A DNA stretch of 64,000 nucleotides from Bradyrhizobium sp. CCBAU 53351 (GCF_015291745.1 NZ_CP030059.1:5793501-5857500), one strand, 5' to 3'; positions 16,876-26,523 are shown, counted from the stretch's first letter. Notes: generated by a model from the sequence alone, not told the origin. Translations and numbers: made by a program.

Positions 16876-16959
16876 TTGGTCCCTGGCGCTTGAGGTGTCC
16901 GGTGATCTCGACCAACCCCTGAGCGCCCAGGCGCATGGCGCCCAGCCGGCCCTCAGGGG
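16876..16959 (-). promoter_or_regulatory. leuA leader RNA with alternative hairpins
   Basis: Two inverted repeats lie between the leader peptide and leuA. CCCCTGAG pairs with CTCAGGGG (16952-16959 with 16916-16923), and its first arm contains the leader stop codon. TTGGTC pairs with GACCAA (16910-16915 with 16876-16881). Inside the first, GGGCGC and GCGCCT can also pair around CAT. There is no T-run, so a classic intrinsic terminator is not evident. Control may act through the leuA ribosome site or through Rho. Confidence 0.5.
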
Positions 16960-17072
16960 CAGCTAAGAAGAAGCCCGCCAATCAGGAGGGTGGGCAGCAG
17001 CGCAGCCGGGATCGTGGCGGCGGCCAGAGCCACCTCCCCCGAAATCCCCTCGATTTGGCCGCGAATCAGCAT
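16953..17072 (-). CDS. leucine-rich leader peptide of leuA
   Basis: This 39-residue ORF ends 117 bases upstream of leuA. The ATG at 17072 has an AAGGG seven bases before it. Nine of 39 residues are leucine. The end of the peptide reads AALLPTLLIGGLLLSCP, with three consecutive CTT codons (16965-16973) just before the stop. Such a leucine run next to alternative hairpins is the hallmark of ribosome-mediated attenuation of leucine genes. When charged tRNA-Leu is scarce, a ribosome would stall at the CTT codons, changing the RNA fold ahead of leuA. The peptide itself need have no function. Confidence 0.7.
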   Translation of the reverse strand: MLIRGQIEGISGEVALAAATIPAALLPTLLIGGLLLSCP

Positions 17073-17520
17073 TGCCAGACCCTTTTGAGCCCACAAATTC
17101 TCGGTCAAAACCGTTGACGGTTGGTTGCCGGGAGGCTCAGTGGCCTGTTTCTAGACGAGAAATGGCCGCAACTGCAACGCCAAAAGATGGTCAAGAGGGC
17201 TGACTTGATTGCCACCCCTTCCCCCGCTTCGTGCCTGGACCCGCTGCAGGCGCGCAAGCGATGCGGCGCAGAGCCGAGACCCAAAGGCGGCAGGCAATCC
17301 GAAATCCCTCCGCGGAGGCAGTTCTGGCTTGCTTCGTTGCGCACGGGGACTACCCGCCCTGCTCGTCCCCTCTCGTGCCGACGCTGCCGCGTCCACCGTA
17401 AGCCCGGCTCGCGATCAAGACGAGTTCGAGATCGCCCTCTGGATGAGCCGGGATGGGCGACATATGCGCCATTTCCGAATTTCGGTAAAGTGGAATATTT
17501 CTGCGCGAGTGGACTTGCCC
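17073..17520. other. intergenic stretch without recognisable gene
   Basis: This 448-base stretch carries the leuA promoter region on its left side, since the leader starts at 17072. I see no supportable ORF, tRNA or clear repeat. All frames that are open here are arginine-rich and lack ribosome sites. Confidence 0.5.
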
Positions 17521-17784
17521 CTATCCCGCGCGGCGGGCGCGGGCTCTCGTCTCCCAGCGGCTCAGCATCTGGCCGAGCTCGCCGTTGACCACGGGCACTG
17601 CCGTGATGGCGCTGGCGATGTCGTTGGTGTTGGCGGGTGGGTTGGCGGGAAGCCAATCCGGTTCGCTATATTCCCGCCAGCGGCGAGCTTCGGCGCGCCG
17701 CTTGTTGGAGATGGTGTCACGCGTGAAATAGCCGGCCGCGAACGCGACCCCCAGCAATACGATCAATACGACGACGCCAGCCAC
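17521..17784 (-). CDS. small membrane-anchored hypothetical protein
   Basis: The protein has 87 residues from the GTG at 17784, which has GGAG six bases before it. A TTG at 17790 is an alternative start. A single N-terminal membrane segment (GVVVLIVLLGVAFAAGYF) is followed by a charged region (ISNKRRAEARRWREY) and a Pro/Asn-rich periplasmic or cytoplasmic tail. No family is recognised. It is divergently placed relative to the SMP-30 gene. Confidence 0.55.
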   Translation of the reverse strand: MAGVVVLIVLLGVAFAAGYFTRDTISNKRRAEARRWREYSEPDWLPANPPANTNDIASAITAVPVVNGELGQMLSRWETRARARRAG

Positions 17785-18108
17785 TCTCAACTCCGTTCAT
17801 TGCCCCCGCACGGTGTCTGCGTGGCAATCCGCGCGAAATCATGGCTTGAAGCGGGCCGAATGCGTGACATGCCGCGCTTTGCCGCAGGCAGATTTTTGCT
17901 CAAGCCGGCGGAACATTTTCGAGCCTTGCAAACGGCGCAAAGAGGACGCGAAGCGCGTCCGCGCCGAACGCATTCGAATATGACGGGATTGCGGCTCCGG
18001 CGCATCGTGCGCATCCAATTCCACCCTCGCAACCGGCGCTGGACCGCATTAACCTCCAGTTGCTCGGCCGGATCAACCGGCCAGCCGAACATGACTTGGG
18101 AGGACGCG
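17785..18108. other. intergenic stretch without recognisable gene
   Basis: This 324-base region separates two divergent genes and must hold both promoters. I see no gene or strong repeat, only a short GACGCG/CGCGTC inverted element around 17,950. Confidence 0.4.
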
Positions 18109-19326
18109 ATGACACGCCAGGAACAGCGTGAGCAGGAGCTTGCGCTTTCACGACGAACACTTGTCCGGGGGCTTGCGCTTGGCGCCGCCGCCACCATCGC
18201 TGGCCCTGCGCTGGCCCAGACCGGACCCGCCGCACCGCCGACCACCATCACGACCCCGCCGCGCGATTTCGGCCCGCACGGCGCGCCGACGACTTATTTC
18301 TGGGACCCCGACATCATCGCGGTCGATCCGTCCTTCAACGATCTCGCGCAGCCCAACACCGCGATCAAGCGCCTCTACACCGGCGTGTTGTGGGCCGAGG
18401 GCCCGGCTTGGAGCGCGCAAGGCCGATATCTGCTCTGGAGCGACATTCCCAACAACCGGCAGATGCGCTGGAGCGAGGACGACGGCCGCGTCAGTGTATT
18501 TCGCACCCCGTCCAACAATTCCAACGGCAACTCCTTCGACTTCCAGGGCCGCCAGCTCTCCTGCGAGCATTTGACCCGCCGGGTGACGCGCTACGAGCAT
18601 GACGGTACCGCCACGGTTCTCTGCGACAATTACAACGGCAAGAAACTGAATTCGCCGAACGACGTCGTCGCGCATCCCGACGGCAGCTACTGGTTCACCG
18701 ATCCGCCCTATGGCGGCCAGCTCTACGAGGGCGAGCCGGATGCGGCGGGGGGCGCGAGCAATGCCGGCGGCAAGCTCAATCCGCGGATCGGACAGCCAGC
18801 CGGCTTCACACCGGGCAAGCGCGAGCTGCCGACCAATTGCTATCGCATCGATCCTTCCGGCCGCATCGACCTCGTCGTCACCGAGGAGCAGGTGCCCGAT
18901 CCGAACGGCCTCTGCTTCTCGCCGGACTACAAGAAGCTCTACGTCGCCTCGACCGGCAAGGGACCGGGCGATACCGGACCCGGCGGCAAGGGCGAGATCT
19001 TCGTGTTCGACGTCGGCAGCGACAACAAGCTGTCGAACCTCAAGAAGTTCAGCGAATGCGTGGTCGACGGCGTGAAGTGCGGGCCGGACGGCGTGCGCTG
19101 CGACGTCAACGGCAATGTCTGGGCCTCCAGCAATGCCGGCCGCGCCGTCGGCTACAGCGGCGTGACGGTGTGGTCACCGGAGGGCAAGTTGCTCGGCCGC
19201 ATCCGCCTGCCGGAGGTGTGCGGCAACATCACCTTCGGCGGCCCCAAGCGCAACCGGCTGTTCATGGCCGCAAGCCAGTCGCTTTACGCGGTGTTCACGG
19301 CAACGCAGGGCGCGGGGCCCGGCTGA
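18109..19326 (+). CDS. Tat-exported SMP-30/gluconolactonase-family protein
   Basis: This 405-residue protein has a twin-arginine signal (SRRTLVRGLALGAAATIAG, cleavage near ALAQ), so it is exported folded to the periplasm. The mature part is a six-bladed beta-propeller of the SMP-30/gluconolaconase/LRE type: LWAEGPAWSAQGRYLLWSD, then SNGNSFDFQGRQLSCEH, LNSPNDVVAHPDGSYWFTDP, DPNGLCFSPDYKKLYV and GPDGVRCDVNGNVWAS. The Glu, Asn and Asp expected to bind the metal are present in these blocks. It probably hydrolyses a sugar lactone. GGGAGG six bases before the ATG at 18109 fixes the start over an ATG 18 bases upstream. Confidence 0.88.
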   Translation: MTRQEQREQELALSRRTLVRGLALGAAATIAGPALAQTGPAAPPTTITTPPRDFGPHGAPTTYFWDPDIIAVDPSFNDLAQPNTAIKRLYTGVLWAEGPAWSAQGRYLLWSDIPNNRQMRWSEDDGRVSVFRTPSNNSNGNSFDFQGRQLSCEHLTRRVTRYEHDGTATVLCDNYNGKKLNSPNDVVAHPDGSYWFTDPPYGGQLYEGEPDAAGGASNAGGKLNPRIGQPAGFTPGKRELPTNCYRIDPSGRIDLVVTEEQVPDPNGLCFSPDYKKLYVASTGKGPGDTGPGGKGEIFVFDVGSDNKLSNLKKFSECVVDGVKCGPDGVRCDVNGNVWASSNAGRAVGYSGVTVWSPEGKLLGRIRLPEVCGNITFGGPKRNRLFMAASQSLYAVFTATQGAGPG

Positions 19327-19340
19327 GGGCGAGCCAGCTA

Positions 19341-19440
19341 TCGTCGGGTGGGCAATGGCGCAAAGCGCCGTGCCCACCATCTCCCTTCGTCTCAAAGGGA
19401 TCGTGGGCACGCTTCCGCCTTCGCTTTTCGAGCTGCAGCG
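19341..19440. repeat. palindromic intergenic repeat (GGTGGGCA family)
   Basis: GGTGGGCA (19347-19354) and TGCCCACC (19371-19378) form a hairpin around a GCGCAAAGCGC core. A related GTGGGCACGCTTCCGCC follows at about 19412. The rest of 19327-19658 has no supportable gene. Confidence 0.6.
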
Positions 19441-19658
19441 GACAAGTCGTTTTGCCCACTCCGCGCGACACCGGGTTTCATGACAGCCTGACGACGCGCG
19501 CGCGCCGATGACGTTCCCCGGCCGCAATCAAGCTGCACCGCGGGCCAATCTCCGCCATCAAAGCAAAGATGATGTGTGACGCGGCAGGGCCGCAGTGCGG
19601 CGCGCGGGCATGATGCTCGCCGCGCTCCGCGCCGGATATGAACTGGGGAGCCTTCGCG

Positions 19659-20840
19659 ATGCGCCATATGCCAAACGACACGATCATCACCAACGTGGGA
19701 AGCCAGGAGCTCGTGCTCGTATACGGCGATCCCGGTCTGCCGATCGACGGCCGCGGCGGCAACGACACCATGATCGCAACAGTCGATGGCGGGCCCAGCA
19801 CCCTGCTGCTGGTCGGCGACGATGAGGATCTGCAAGGACGGTCGCACGGCGGCAACGACCATTTCGTCGCTGATGTCGCAGGCTTCGGCGTCTATGTCAC
19901 CGTCGATGGCGACGCGCGGACGATGTCCGGCCATGCCCATGGCGGCAATGACGTTCTCAACGTCGACGCCACAGATACGATCTATACGACCACCTCTCTG
20001 TTCGGCGACGCCGAGATGGCGATGAGCGGAGACGCGCGCGGAGGCAATGATTTCATCACAGGCACGATGGGAGACAGGGCGTACGGGACGTTCGTCGGCG
20101 ATGCGGGCACGACCATGAACGACGAGACCCGAGGCGGCAACGACATCATCAACGTCACCCAGGCCGGCGTCTATGGCGCCGCATCGATCTTCGGCGATGC
20201 GCTCGACATGCTGGGCGAGGCACGTGGCGGCAACGATATTCTCGTCTACACGGTTGGCACCGAAGCGCGATCCGGGGGTGCGTTCATGGCCGGGGACGCG
20301 GACTACATGAGCGGCAACGCCCGCGGCGGCGACGACGTGCTGATCGCAGCCGTCGACGGCAATCCCGATTCGACGTCGATCACCATGTTCGGTGATGCCT
20401 CGAACATGTCAGGCAACGCGCATGGCGGCAACGACATCCTCGTGGGCAGCGCGCGCGGCGACTGGCTGTATGGCGATGCCAACACCTACGCCCCGGCCGT
20501 GGGCAGCTCGATCACGGGCGGCCGCGACCTCCTCAACGGCGGCGGCGGCGATGATCAGCTCTGGGGCGGGCCGAACAACGATCTGTTCGTGTTCAACGCA
20601 GGCTCGGGCCAGGACGTGATCAACGATTTCGATCAGGGCAACAAGGCCGCCGGCAGCACCGCGCGGGAGCATGATGTGATCGACGTCCACGCTTACGGCT
20701 TTGCAGGCTGGGCCGATCTGAAGAGCCTGATCAGCGACGACAGCGCCGGCAATGCGGTGATTCACCTGACGGCCAGCGACACGATCACGCTGGACGGCGT
20801 CCATGCCGCCGATCTCAACGCCAGGGACTTCATCGTCTGA
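19659..20840 (+). CDS. GGND-repeat (RTX-like) calcium-binding protein, probable type I secretion substrate
   Basis: This 393-residue protein consists almost wholly of about eight repeats of 35 to 45 residues, each with a GGND or GGDD element (GRGGNDTMIA, SHGGNDHFVA, HGGNDVLNVD, RGGNDFITG, RGGNDIINVT, RGGNDILVY, RGGDDVLIA, HGGNDILVGS) and an intervening GDA-x-x-M. The C-terminal part has tighter RTX nonapeptides (LLNGGGGDDQLWGGPNNDLF) and then FNAGSGQDVINDFDQG. It ends LNARDFIV, resembling type I secretion signals. There is no N-terminal signal peptide. It is probably exported by an ABC-type exporter and binds calcium outside the cell. GGGGAG eight bases before 19659 selects this start. Confidence 0.75.
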   Translation: MRHMPNDTIITNVGSQELVLVYGDPGLPIDGRGGNDTMIATVDGGPSTLLLVGDDEDLQGRSHGGNDHFVADVAGFGVYVTVDGDARTMSGHAHGGNDVLNVDATDTIYTTTSLFGDAEMAMSGDARGGNDFITGTMGDRAYGTFVGDAGTTMNDETRGGNDIINVTQAGVYGAASIFGDALDMLGEARGGNDILVYTVGTEARSGGAFMAGDADYMSGNARGGDDVLIAAVDGNPDSTSITMFGDASNMSGNAHGGNDILVGSARGDWLYGDANTYAPAVGSSITGGRDLLNGGGGDDQLWGGPNNDLFVFNAGSGQDVINDFDQGNKAAGSTAREHDVIDVHAYGFAGWADLKSLISDDSAGNAVIHLTASDTITLDGVHAADLNARDFIV

Positions 20841-20930
20841 GGGGCGGCTTGCTGGCCGCCGAACGCCTCTTGCAAGGTCCCGCCCTGCCACCGCAGGGCG
20901 ATCGCCTTTGGCAGCGAGCTCGGCCGCGAC

Positions 20931-20977
20931 CATCCTTCGAGACGCCCGCCGTTGGCGGGCGCTCAGGCTGAGGATCG
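20931..20977. repeat. palindromic intergenic repeat
   Basis: CCTTCGAGACGCCCGCC is followed by GGCGGGCG and CTCAGGCTGAGGAT, a hairpin with GCCCGCC/GGCGGGC arms. It lies between the RTX-like gene and the UvrA-like gene and resembles dispersed elements of these genomes. Confidence 0.5.
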
Positions 20978-21095
20978 CCTGCGCGGCATCCGTTTCGACA
21001 AGCGCTCATGCTGTTTAGCCTTGCAGGCGCGCTGGCATCAAAGGACCCATCCTGCGATCCTGCCGTTGTTCCCCACGGGGGCCGAAGGAGGCGAG

Positions 21096-23603
21096 ATGGA
21101 CGATCGACCAAGACAATCCGACAGCCTGCTGCAGGACGACGGCTTCGTCCGGGTCCGCGGCGCGCGCGAGCACAACCTGAAGAACGTCGACGTCCGCATT
21201 CCCCGCAACGCCCTCGTCGTGTTCACGGGCGTATCGGGCTCCGGCAAATCCTCACTCGCCTTTGGAACGATCTACGCCGAGGCGCAGCGGCGCTATCTGG
21301 AATCGGTGTCGCCCTATGCGCGGCGCCTGTTCCACCAGATGCAGATCCCTGAGGTCGACGACATCGAGGGCCTGCCGCCTGCGGTCGCGCTGCAGCAGCA
21401 GCGGGGGGCGCCGACGACGCGGTCATCGGTCGGCAGCGTCACCACCATCTCGAACCTGCTCCGGATGCTCTATTCCCGCGCCGGCGACTACCCGCGCGGA
21501 CAAGCGATGCTCTATGCGGAATCGTTCTCGCCGAACACGCCGGAGGGCGCCTGCCCGACCTGCCACGGCATCGGCCGGATGCTCGACGTGACCGAGAAGT
21601 CGATGGTGCCCGACGACACCAAGACCATCCGCGAGCGTGCCGTCGCGGCCTGGCCGAGCGCCTGGCAGGGGCAGAACCTGCGCGACATCCTGACGACGCT
21701 CGGCTACGACGTCGACAAGCCCTGGCGCGAGCTGCCCAAGAAGGACCGCGACTGGATCCTGTTCACCGAGGAGCAGCCGACCGTTCCTGTTTATGCCGGC
21801 TACGATGCCGCCGAGGTCAGGCGCGCCCTGCGCCGCAAGGAAGAGCCGAGCTATCAGGGCACCTTCACCGGCGCGAAGCGCTACGTGATGCAGACCTATG
21901 CCAAGTCCGAGAGCGCGATGATGAAGCGCCGCGTCGCGCAATTCATGATCACCCAGGACTGCCCGACCTGCCATGGCTCGCGGCTGAAGCCCGAGGCACT
22001 CAAGGTGAAATTCGCCGGGCTCGACATCGCCGAGATGTCGCATTTGCCGCTCAAGCAGCTGCACGAGTTGATCAGGCCGTTCGCAAAGGCCTCGGCGGAC
22101 AAGTCGGAGAAGATCGTCGTCGCAAGGCGCATCTGCGAGGATCTGACGGCGCGCCTCGCCGTGCTGCTCGACCTCGGCCTCGGCTATCTCGCCTGCGAAC
22201 GCAGCACGCCGACGCTGTCGCCCGGTGAATTGCAGCGCCTGCGCCTGGCGACGCAGGTCCGCTCCAATTTGTTCGGCGTCGTCTACGTGCTCGACGAGCC
22301 GTCCGCCGGCCTGCATCCCGCCGACACCGAGGCGCTGCTGCGGGCGCTGGACCGGCTGAAGCGCGCGGGCAATTCGATCTTCGTGGTCGAGCACGAGATC
22401 GAGGTGATCAGGCATGCCGACTGGCTGGTGGATGTCGGTCCCGACGCCGGCGACGGCGGCGGACTCATCCTCTATAGCGGGCCGCCGGCTGGGCTCGGCG
22501 ACATCGCACAATCGCGAACGGCCCATTATCTCTCGCGACCAAGAAAGCCGCTGCCGGCTGATCGCCGCGAGCCGAAGGGGCACCTGAAGATCAGGGGCGT
22601 CGTCCGCAACAATCTTCGCGGCCTCGACGTCGACATTCCGCTCGGCGTCATCACCGGCGTCACCGGCGTATCGGGCTCCGGCAAGTCGAGCCTGATCAGC
22701 CAGTTCCTGGTCGACACCGTGGCCGCGCATCTCGGCCATACGCTCGCCGCTGACGACGACGACAGCCTGGCCCCGACGGTCGAGACCCTCGGTGGCAAGA
22801 TCGTTGGCGGCCTCGACCAGGTGAGCCGCCTCGTCGTCGTGGATCAGAAGCCGATCGGCCGCACGCCGCGCTCCAACCTTGCGACCTATACCGGGCTGTT
22901 CGACCATGTGCGAAAACTGTTCGCGGCGACGCCGCAGGCAAGGTCGCGCCGCTACGATGCCGGGCGCTTTTCGTTCAATGTCGCGAAAGGCCGCTGTGCA
23001 ACCTGCGAGGGTGAGGGGTTCGTCTGCGTCGAGCTGCTGTTCCTGCCGAGCGTCTATGCGCCCTGCCCGACCTGCAAGGGCGCGCGTTACAACGACAAGA
23101 CGCTGGAGGTGAAGATCCGCGGCAAGTCCATCGCGGACGTGCTGGCGATGCGCGTCGACGAGGCCTTCGTCTTCTTCGAGGGCGATGCCACGCTGAACCG
23201 TTCCCTGTCGGTTGTCCGCGAGGTCGGCCTCGGCTATATCCGGCTCGGCCAGTCCGCCACCGAATTGTCCGGCGGCGAAGCCCAGCGCATCAAGCTCGCG
23301 ACCGAGCTGATGCGGCCGCAGCGCGGGCCCACGCTCTATGTGCTGGACGAGCCCACCACCGGCCTGCACCCGCGCGATGTCGAACGGCTGATTGCCCAGC
23401 TCGAGCGGATCGTCGACGCCGGCAGTAGCGTGATCGTGATCGAGCATGACATGGACGTCGTCGCGCACAGCGACTGGATCATCGATCTCGGCCCCGGCGC
23501 CGGCGACGAGGGCGGCCGCATCGTCGCGGCGGGGACGCCCGAGCAAGTCGCCAAGGCCGGCGGCAAGACGGCGCGTTATCTGGCCAGCCGTCTCAGGCAG
23601 TGA
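21096..23603 (+). CDS. UvrA-like excision protein, short class II form
   Basis: This 835-residue protein is a double ABC ATPase of the UvrA type. The first Walker A is GVSGSGKSS near residue 47 and is followed by the family [21 protein letters not shown] zinc-finger module with CPTCHG lies near residues 153-156, and another CPTCHG is found near residue 292. The first signature is [12 protein letters not shown] and the second [12 protein letters not shown]. The second Walker [10 protein letters not shown], lies near residue 530, and CATCEGEG with [10 protein letters not shown] is the C-terminal zinc finger. The length is about 100 residues below canonical UvrA, as in class II UvrA proteins, which lack the UvrB-binding region. 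The role may be damage recognition or drug tolerance. GGAGG precedes the ATG. Confidence 0.88.
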   Translation: MDDRPRQSDSLLQDDGFVRVRGAREHNLKNVDVRIPRNALVVFTGVSGSGKSSLAFGTIYAEAQRRYLESVSPYARRLFHQMQIPEVDDIEGLPPAVALQQQRGAPTTRSSVGSVTTISNLLRMLYSRAGDYPRGQAMLYAESFSPNTPEGACPTCHGIGRMLDVTEKSMVPDDTKTIRERAVAAWPSAWQGQNLRDILTTLGYDVDKPWRELPKKDRDWILFTEEQPTVPVYAGYDAAEVRRALRRKEEPSYQGTFTGAKRYVMQTYAKSESAMMKRRVAQFMITQDCPTCHGSRLKPEALKVKFAGLDIAEMSHLPLKQLHELIRPFAKASADKSEKIVVARRICEDLTARLAVLLDLGLGYLACERSTPTLSPGELQRLRLATQVRSNLFGVVYVLDEPSAGLHPADTEALLRALDRLKRAGNSIFVVEHEIEVIRHADWLVDVGPDAGDGGGLILYSGPPAGLGDIAQSRTAHYLSRPRKPLPADRREPKGHLKIRGVVRNNLRGLDVDIPLGVITGVTGVSGSGKSSLISQFLVDTVAAHLGHTLAADDDDSLAPTVETLGGKIVGGLDQVSRLVVVDQKPIGRTPRSNLATYTGLFDHVRKLFAATPQARSRRYDAGRFSFNVAKGRCATCEGEGFVCVELLFLPSVYAPCPTCKGARYNDKTLEVKIRGKSIADVLAMRVDEAFVFFEGDATLNRSLSVVREVGLGYIRLGQSATELSGGEAQRIKLATELMRPQRGPTLYVLDEPTTGLHPRDVERLIAQLERIVDAGSSVIVIEHDMDVVAHSDWIIDLGPGAGDEGGRIVAAGTPEQVAKAGGKTARYLASRLRQ

Positions 23604-23769
23604 CCACGCGGCGTTGGCCGCCGGGCCATCTCGCCGTCATTTCGCAAGTGCGTTCCAGGACGCCGCGGACAGACCTCGACTTTCGCCATGTTGACTTTCT
23701 TCGATCCGGTTCCCCATACTTCGCGGAACAATAACAACCAAACACAAGACGGTTTTGAGGGAGGATAGG

Positions 23770-25080
23770 ATGCCGACTTCACGCAGGCAGCTGCTGAAGG
23801 GTACGGCGGCTGCCGCCGCCACACTCAGCCTCGATTGGACCAGGGCCCAGGCGCAGGCCGAGAATTTGCGCATCGGCCTGATCTACGACCTCACCGGGCC
23901 GTTCGCGGCCGGCGGCTCGGTCGCCTCCTCGGTCGGCGCGCAGATCGCGATCGACCTCGTCAACGAAAAGGGCGGCATCGGCGGCAAGACCAAGATCGTG
24001 CCCGTTGCGGCGGATTCCCAGAGCAAGGCCGACGTCGCCATCAACGAGGCCGAGCGGCTGATCAGCCAGGAAAAGATCGACATCATCAACGGCGTCTATT
24101 CCAGCGCGCACGCGGTGCCGATGGCGGCCAAGGTCGAGCAGCAGAAGAAGATCCTCTGGATCACGACCGCGGTCTCGACCGCCGTGTTCAAGGACAAGAA
24201 CCTGCAATACGTGTTCCGCGCGCAGATTCATTCCGACCAGTACGGCCAGGCCTTTGCCGGCTTCCTCGCCGAGCACGCGCAAGCCAAGCTCGGCATGGAT
24301 CCCAAAGAGGTCAAGGTCGCGCTGATCCACGAGGATGGGCCCTACGGCGTCGGCGTCGCCGCCGCCGACGAGGCCTATGCCAAGCAGGCCGGCATCCAGG
24401 TCGTGCTGCGCGAGGGCTATTCGGCCTCGGCGCCCGACCTGTCGGTGCTGGTGACGAAGATCAAGCGCGCCAAGGCCGACGTGATCTCGCATGCCGGCTA
24501 CAACCCCGACATCACCCTGTTCCTGCGCCAGGCACGCGAGAGCGGATTGCGCTTCAAGATGCTGTTCGGCGCCGGCGCGGGCTACAGCCAGCTCGACAAG
24601 CTGCGCGCCACCTTTGGCGCCGACATCGACAATTTCTGCAACATCGATCCGGTGCCGGCGCAATTGCTCGATCCGTCCAAACTCGCGCCGGGCATGGGCG
24701 ATCTGATCAAGACCATGGTCTCGCGCTACCAGGCCAAGACCGGCGCCACCGACGTGCCGCCGCATTGCTCGATGGGCTTCAACCAGACCTGGGTGCTGCT
24801 CAACAACGTGCTGCCGGTCGCCAAGGAGAAGTACGGCAGCTTCGAGCCCGAGGCCATTCGCAAAGCCGCCCTCGACGTCGACATTCCCGCCGGCGGCACC
24901 ATCCAGGGCTACGGCGTGAAATTCTTCCCGCCGGGCACCCCGCTCTCCGGCCAGAACGAGCGCTCGACCCCGGTGGTGATGCAGAATGCCGGCGAGCACA
25001 TCTCGGTGGTGTGGCCGACCAACATCCGCACACAAGACCCAGTGTTTCCGCTGCCAAAGGGATCGACCTACGGGACGTAG
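23770..25080 (+). CDS. Tat-type Liv-family ABC substrate-binding protein (orphan)
   Basis: This 436-residue protein has SRRQLLKG at the N-terminus, a twin-arginine signal. The mature part is a type I periplasmic binding fold of the branched-chain amino-acid family: RIGLIYDLTGPFAAGG, SSVGAQIAIDLVNEKGGIGG, ISQEKIDIINGVYSSAHAVP, then VKVALIHEDGPYGVG and SHAGYNPDITLFLRQA. It ends with an FPLPKGSTYG motif that is nearly identical in the binding protein at 55,400-56,710. No permease or ATPase genes are adjacent, so it may share the Liv transporter encoded near 52-55 kb. GGGAGG precedes the ATG. Confidence 0.9.
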   Translation: MPTSRRQLLKGTAAAAATLSLDWTRAQAQAENLRIGLIYDLTGPFAAGGSVASSVGAQIAIDLVNEKGGIGGKTKIVPVAADSQSKADVAINEAERLISQEKIDIINGVYSSAHAVPMAAKVEQQKKILWITTAVSTAVFKDKNLQYVFRAQIHSDQYGQAFAGFLAEHAQAKLGMDPKEVKVALIHEDGPYGVGVAAADEAYAKQAGIQVVLREGYSASAPDLSVLVTKIKRAKADVISHAGYNPDITLFLRQARESGLRFKMLFGAGAGYSQLDKLRATFGADIDNFCNIDPVPAQLLDPSKLAPGMGDLIKTMVSRYQAKTGATDVPPHCSMGFNQTWVLLNNVLPVAKEKYGSFEPEAIRKAALDVDIPAGGTIQGYGVKFFPPGTPLSGQNERSTPVVMQNAGEHISVVWPTNIRTQDPVFPLPKGSTYGT

Positions 25081-25118
25081 TATTGAACGCGCTGAAATCG
25101 ATAGCGAGCATAGGCGCC

Positions 25119-25279
25119 GTCTTCCCCTCTCCCTTGTGGGAGAGGGTGGCTCGCCGCGAAGCGGCGAGACGGGTGAGGGGTCTCTCTCCACGCGTGAACC
25201 TCTCGCCGTCTGAATTCTCGGATAGATACCCCTCATCCGGCGCTTCGCGCCACCTTCTCCCACAAGGGGAGAAGGGATA
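25119..25279. repeat. long intergenic repeat, copy 1 (CTTCTCCC palindrome family)
   Basis: The element is about 160 bases. CCCCTCTCCCTTGTGGGAG at one end matches the reverse of CTTCTCCCACAAGGGGAG at the other. Between them lie GGCTCGCCGCGAAGCGGCGA and CCGGCGCTTCGCGCCACC, which form internal hairpins. A second copy lies at 30,788-30,941. Confidence 0.8.
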
Positions 25280-25308
25280 GCAGCGTGCCTGTGGTCTCTT
25301 CAGCGGCC

Positions 25309-26478
25309 CTACAACACCACCCGCCGTCCCTCCTCCGCCGCCCAATACCCAGCGTAATTTACCTTGATCGTTTCGTAGGCCAGCGCGAGGTCCGACAGCG
25401 GCTGCCGGCCCGTCGCCACGCATTCCATGAAATCCTGGATCTCCTGCAGATAGCCGCGCGTCCATTCCTCCTCGAGGCAGACATATTGCCAGCCGGTTTT
25501 GCGATCGACCTTTTCGGTGATGTAGACGCTGGCGAGCTTCTCCTCGCTGGTCTGGTAGCTCATCAGATGATTGTTGGGGGTGATGTTGGCGAACAGCGAG
25601 CCGCCGCTGGTGTAGGTCTCGATCAGGTTGCGCACGCCGCCCATGATCATGTCGCCGGAAAACACGGTCGCCTTGGTGCCGTCGGAGAAGGTGGTGGTGA
25701 GCGTGCCCCAGTCTTCGACATCGACGGGATTGGCCTTGATGTAGCCGCGCTCCTCGGGCTTGAGAGACGCGGTGACGTTGCCGACGTCGCCGGTGACGCT
25801 GGCGACGCGAATGGTCTCGCCGCGCGCCTTGGCCTCGACCTGCTTGAGATAGAGCACGGCCGAGAGCGGATGGCAGCCCATGCGGATCAGCGAGCCGCCG
25901 CCGGTCATCGCCCATTGCGCGGCATGGGCCGCGTGCGAGCCGGAATGACTTTCCTCGCCCTTCATGAACAGGATCTTGTCTTTCGTCGCCCTGATGATCT
26001 CCGCCGTCTTGGTCACCGCGGGCGCGTAGACCCAGTCCTCGGCGTACATGAAGAGTTTTCCGGTGCGCTCGATCGCGGCGCGGGTCTTGTCCATTTCCTC
26101 GATCACGCGCTGGTACATCAGGGCCTTCGGCACGTGCTTGCCGATCGGCTGCGCGTCGCCGTCGCGGCCGAAATAGCCGGCGAACGGCTTTTCGCAGATC
26201 ACATGCTTGCCGGCCTGCATGGCACCGACGATCATTTCGGCATGAAGATTGGGCGGGGTGCAGATGTCGACGACGTCGATCTCGCCGTCGGCGATCAGCT
26301 CTGCAAAGCTGCGATAGACGCGCGGGATATTGTGGTGCTGCGCGAACGGGATGACTTTCTCGCCACGCGCGGCGACCGCCGCGACCTCGACGTCCACGCC
26401 ATAGACCCGCCGGAACGCATACATGTGCAGCTCCGACACGAAGCCGCAGCCGACGAGTCCCACCCTGATTCCTGCCAT
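25309..26478 (-). CDS. Gfo/Idh/MocA-family NAD(P)-dependent oxidoreductase
   Basis: This 389-residue protein has an N-terminal Rossmann fold, VGLVGCGFVSELHM (GxGxxS), with VDICTPPNLHAEM and GKHVICEKPFAG. The last is the conserved EKP of the family. The C-terminal alpha/beta domain contains GGGSLIRMGCHPLS, in which the H is the usual catalytic-site residue (GGG-x-L-x-D-x-G-x-H form with R-M-G-C-H here). It oxidises or reduces a sugar or polyol with NAD(P). The substrate is unknown. The ATG at 26478 has GGGGAG ahead of it and is preferred over an in-frame start nine codons upstream. Confidence 0.85.
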   Translation of the reverse strand: MAGIRVGLVGCGFVSELHMYAFRRVYGVDVEVAAVAARGEKVIPFAQHHNIPRVYRSFAELIADGEIDVVDICTPPNLHAEMIVGAMQAGKHVICEKPFAGYFGRDGDAQPIGKHVPKALMYQRVIEEMDKTRAAIERTGKLFMYAEDWVYAPAVTKTAEIIRATKDKILFMKGEESHSGSHAAHAAQWAMTGGGSLIRMGCHPLSAVLYLKQVEAKARGETIRVASVTGDVGNVTASLKPEERGYIKANPVDVEDWGTLTTTFSDGTKATVFSGDMIMGGVRNLIETYTSGGSLFANITPNNHLMSYQTSEEKLASVYITEKVDRKTGWQYVCLEEEWTRGYLQEIQDFMECVATGRQPLSDLALAYETIKVNYAGYWAAEEGRRVVL

Positions 26479-26523
26479 CGTGCTCCCCAATGCTTTGGGC
26501 AGCACTATAGCGTGCGGTCCGGC

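Noticed and set aside
16916..16959. hairpin after the leader peptide as a classic Rho-independent terminator
   Set aside because: The hairpin is strong but no run of T follows it on the minus strand; kept only as a regulatory structure.
21423..23546. 707-codon minus-strand open frame opposite the UvrA-like gene
   Set aside because: It mirrors the UvrA codons in the reverse frame and shows no independent motif or ribosome site.
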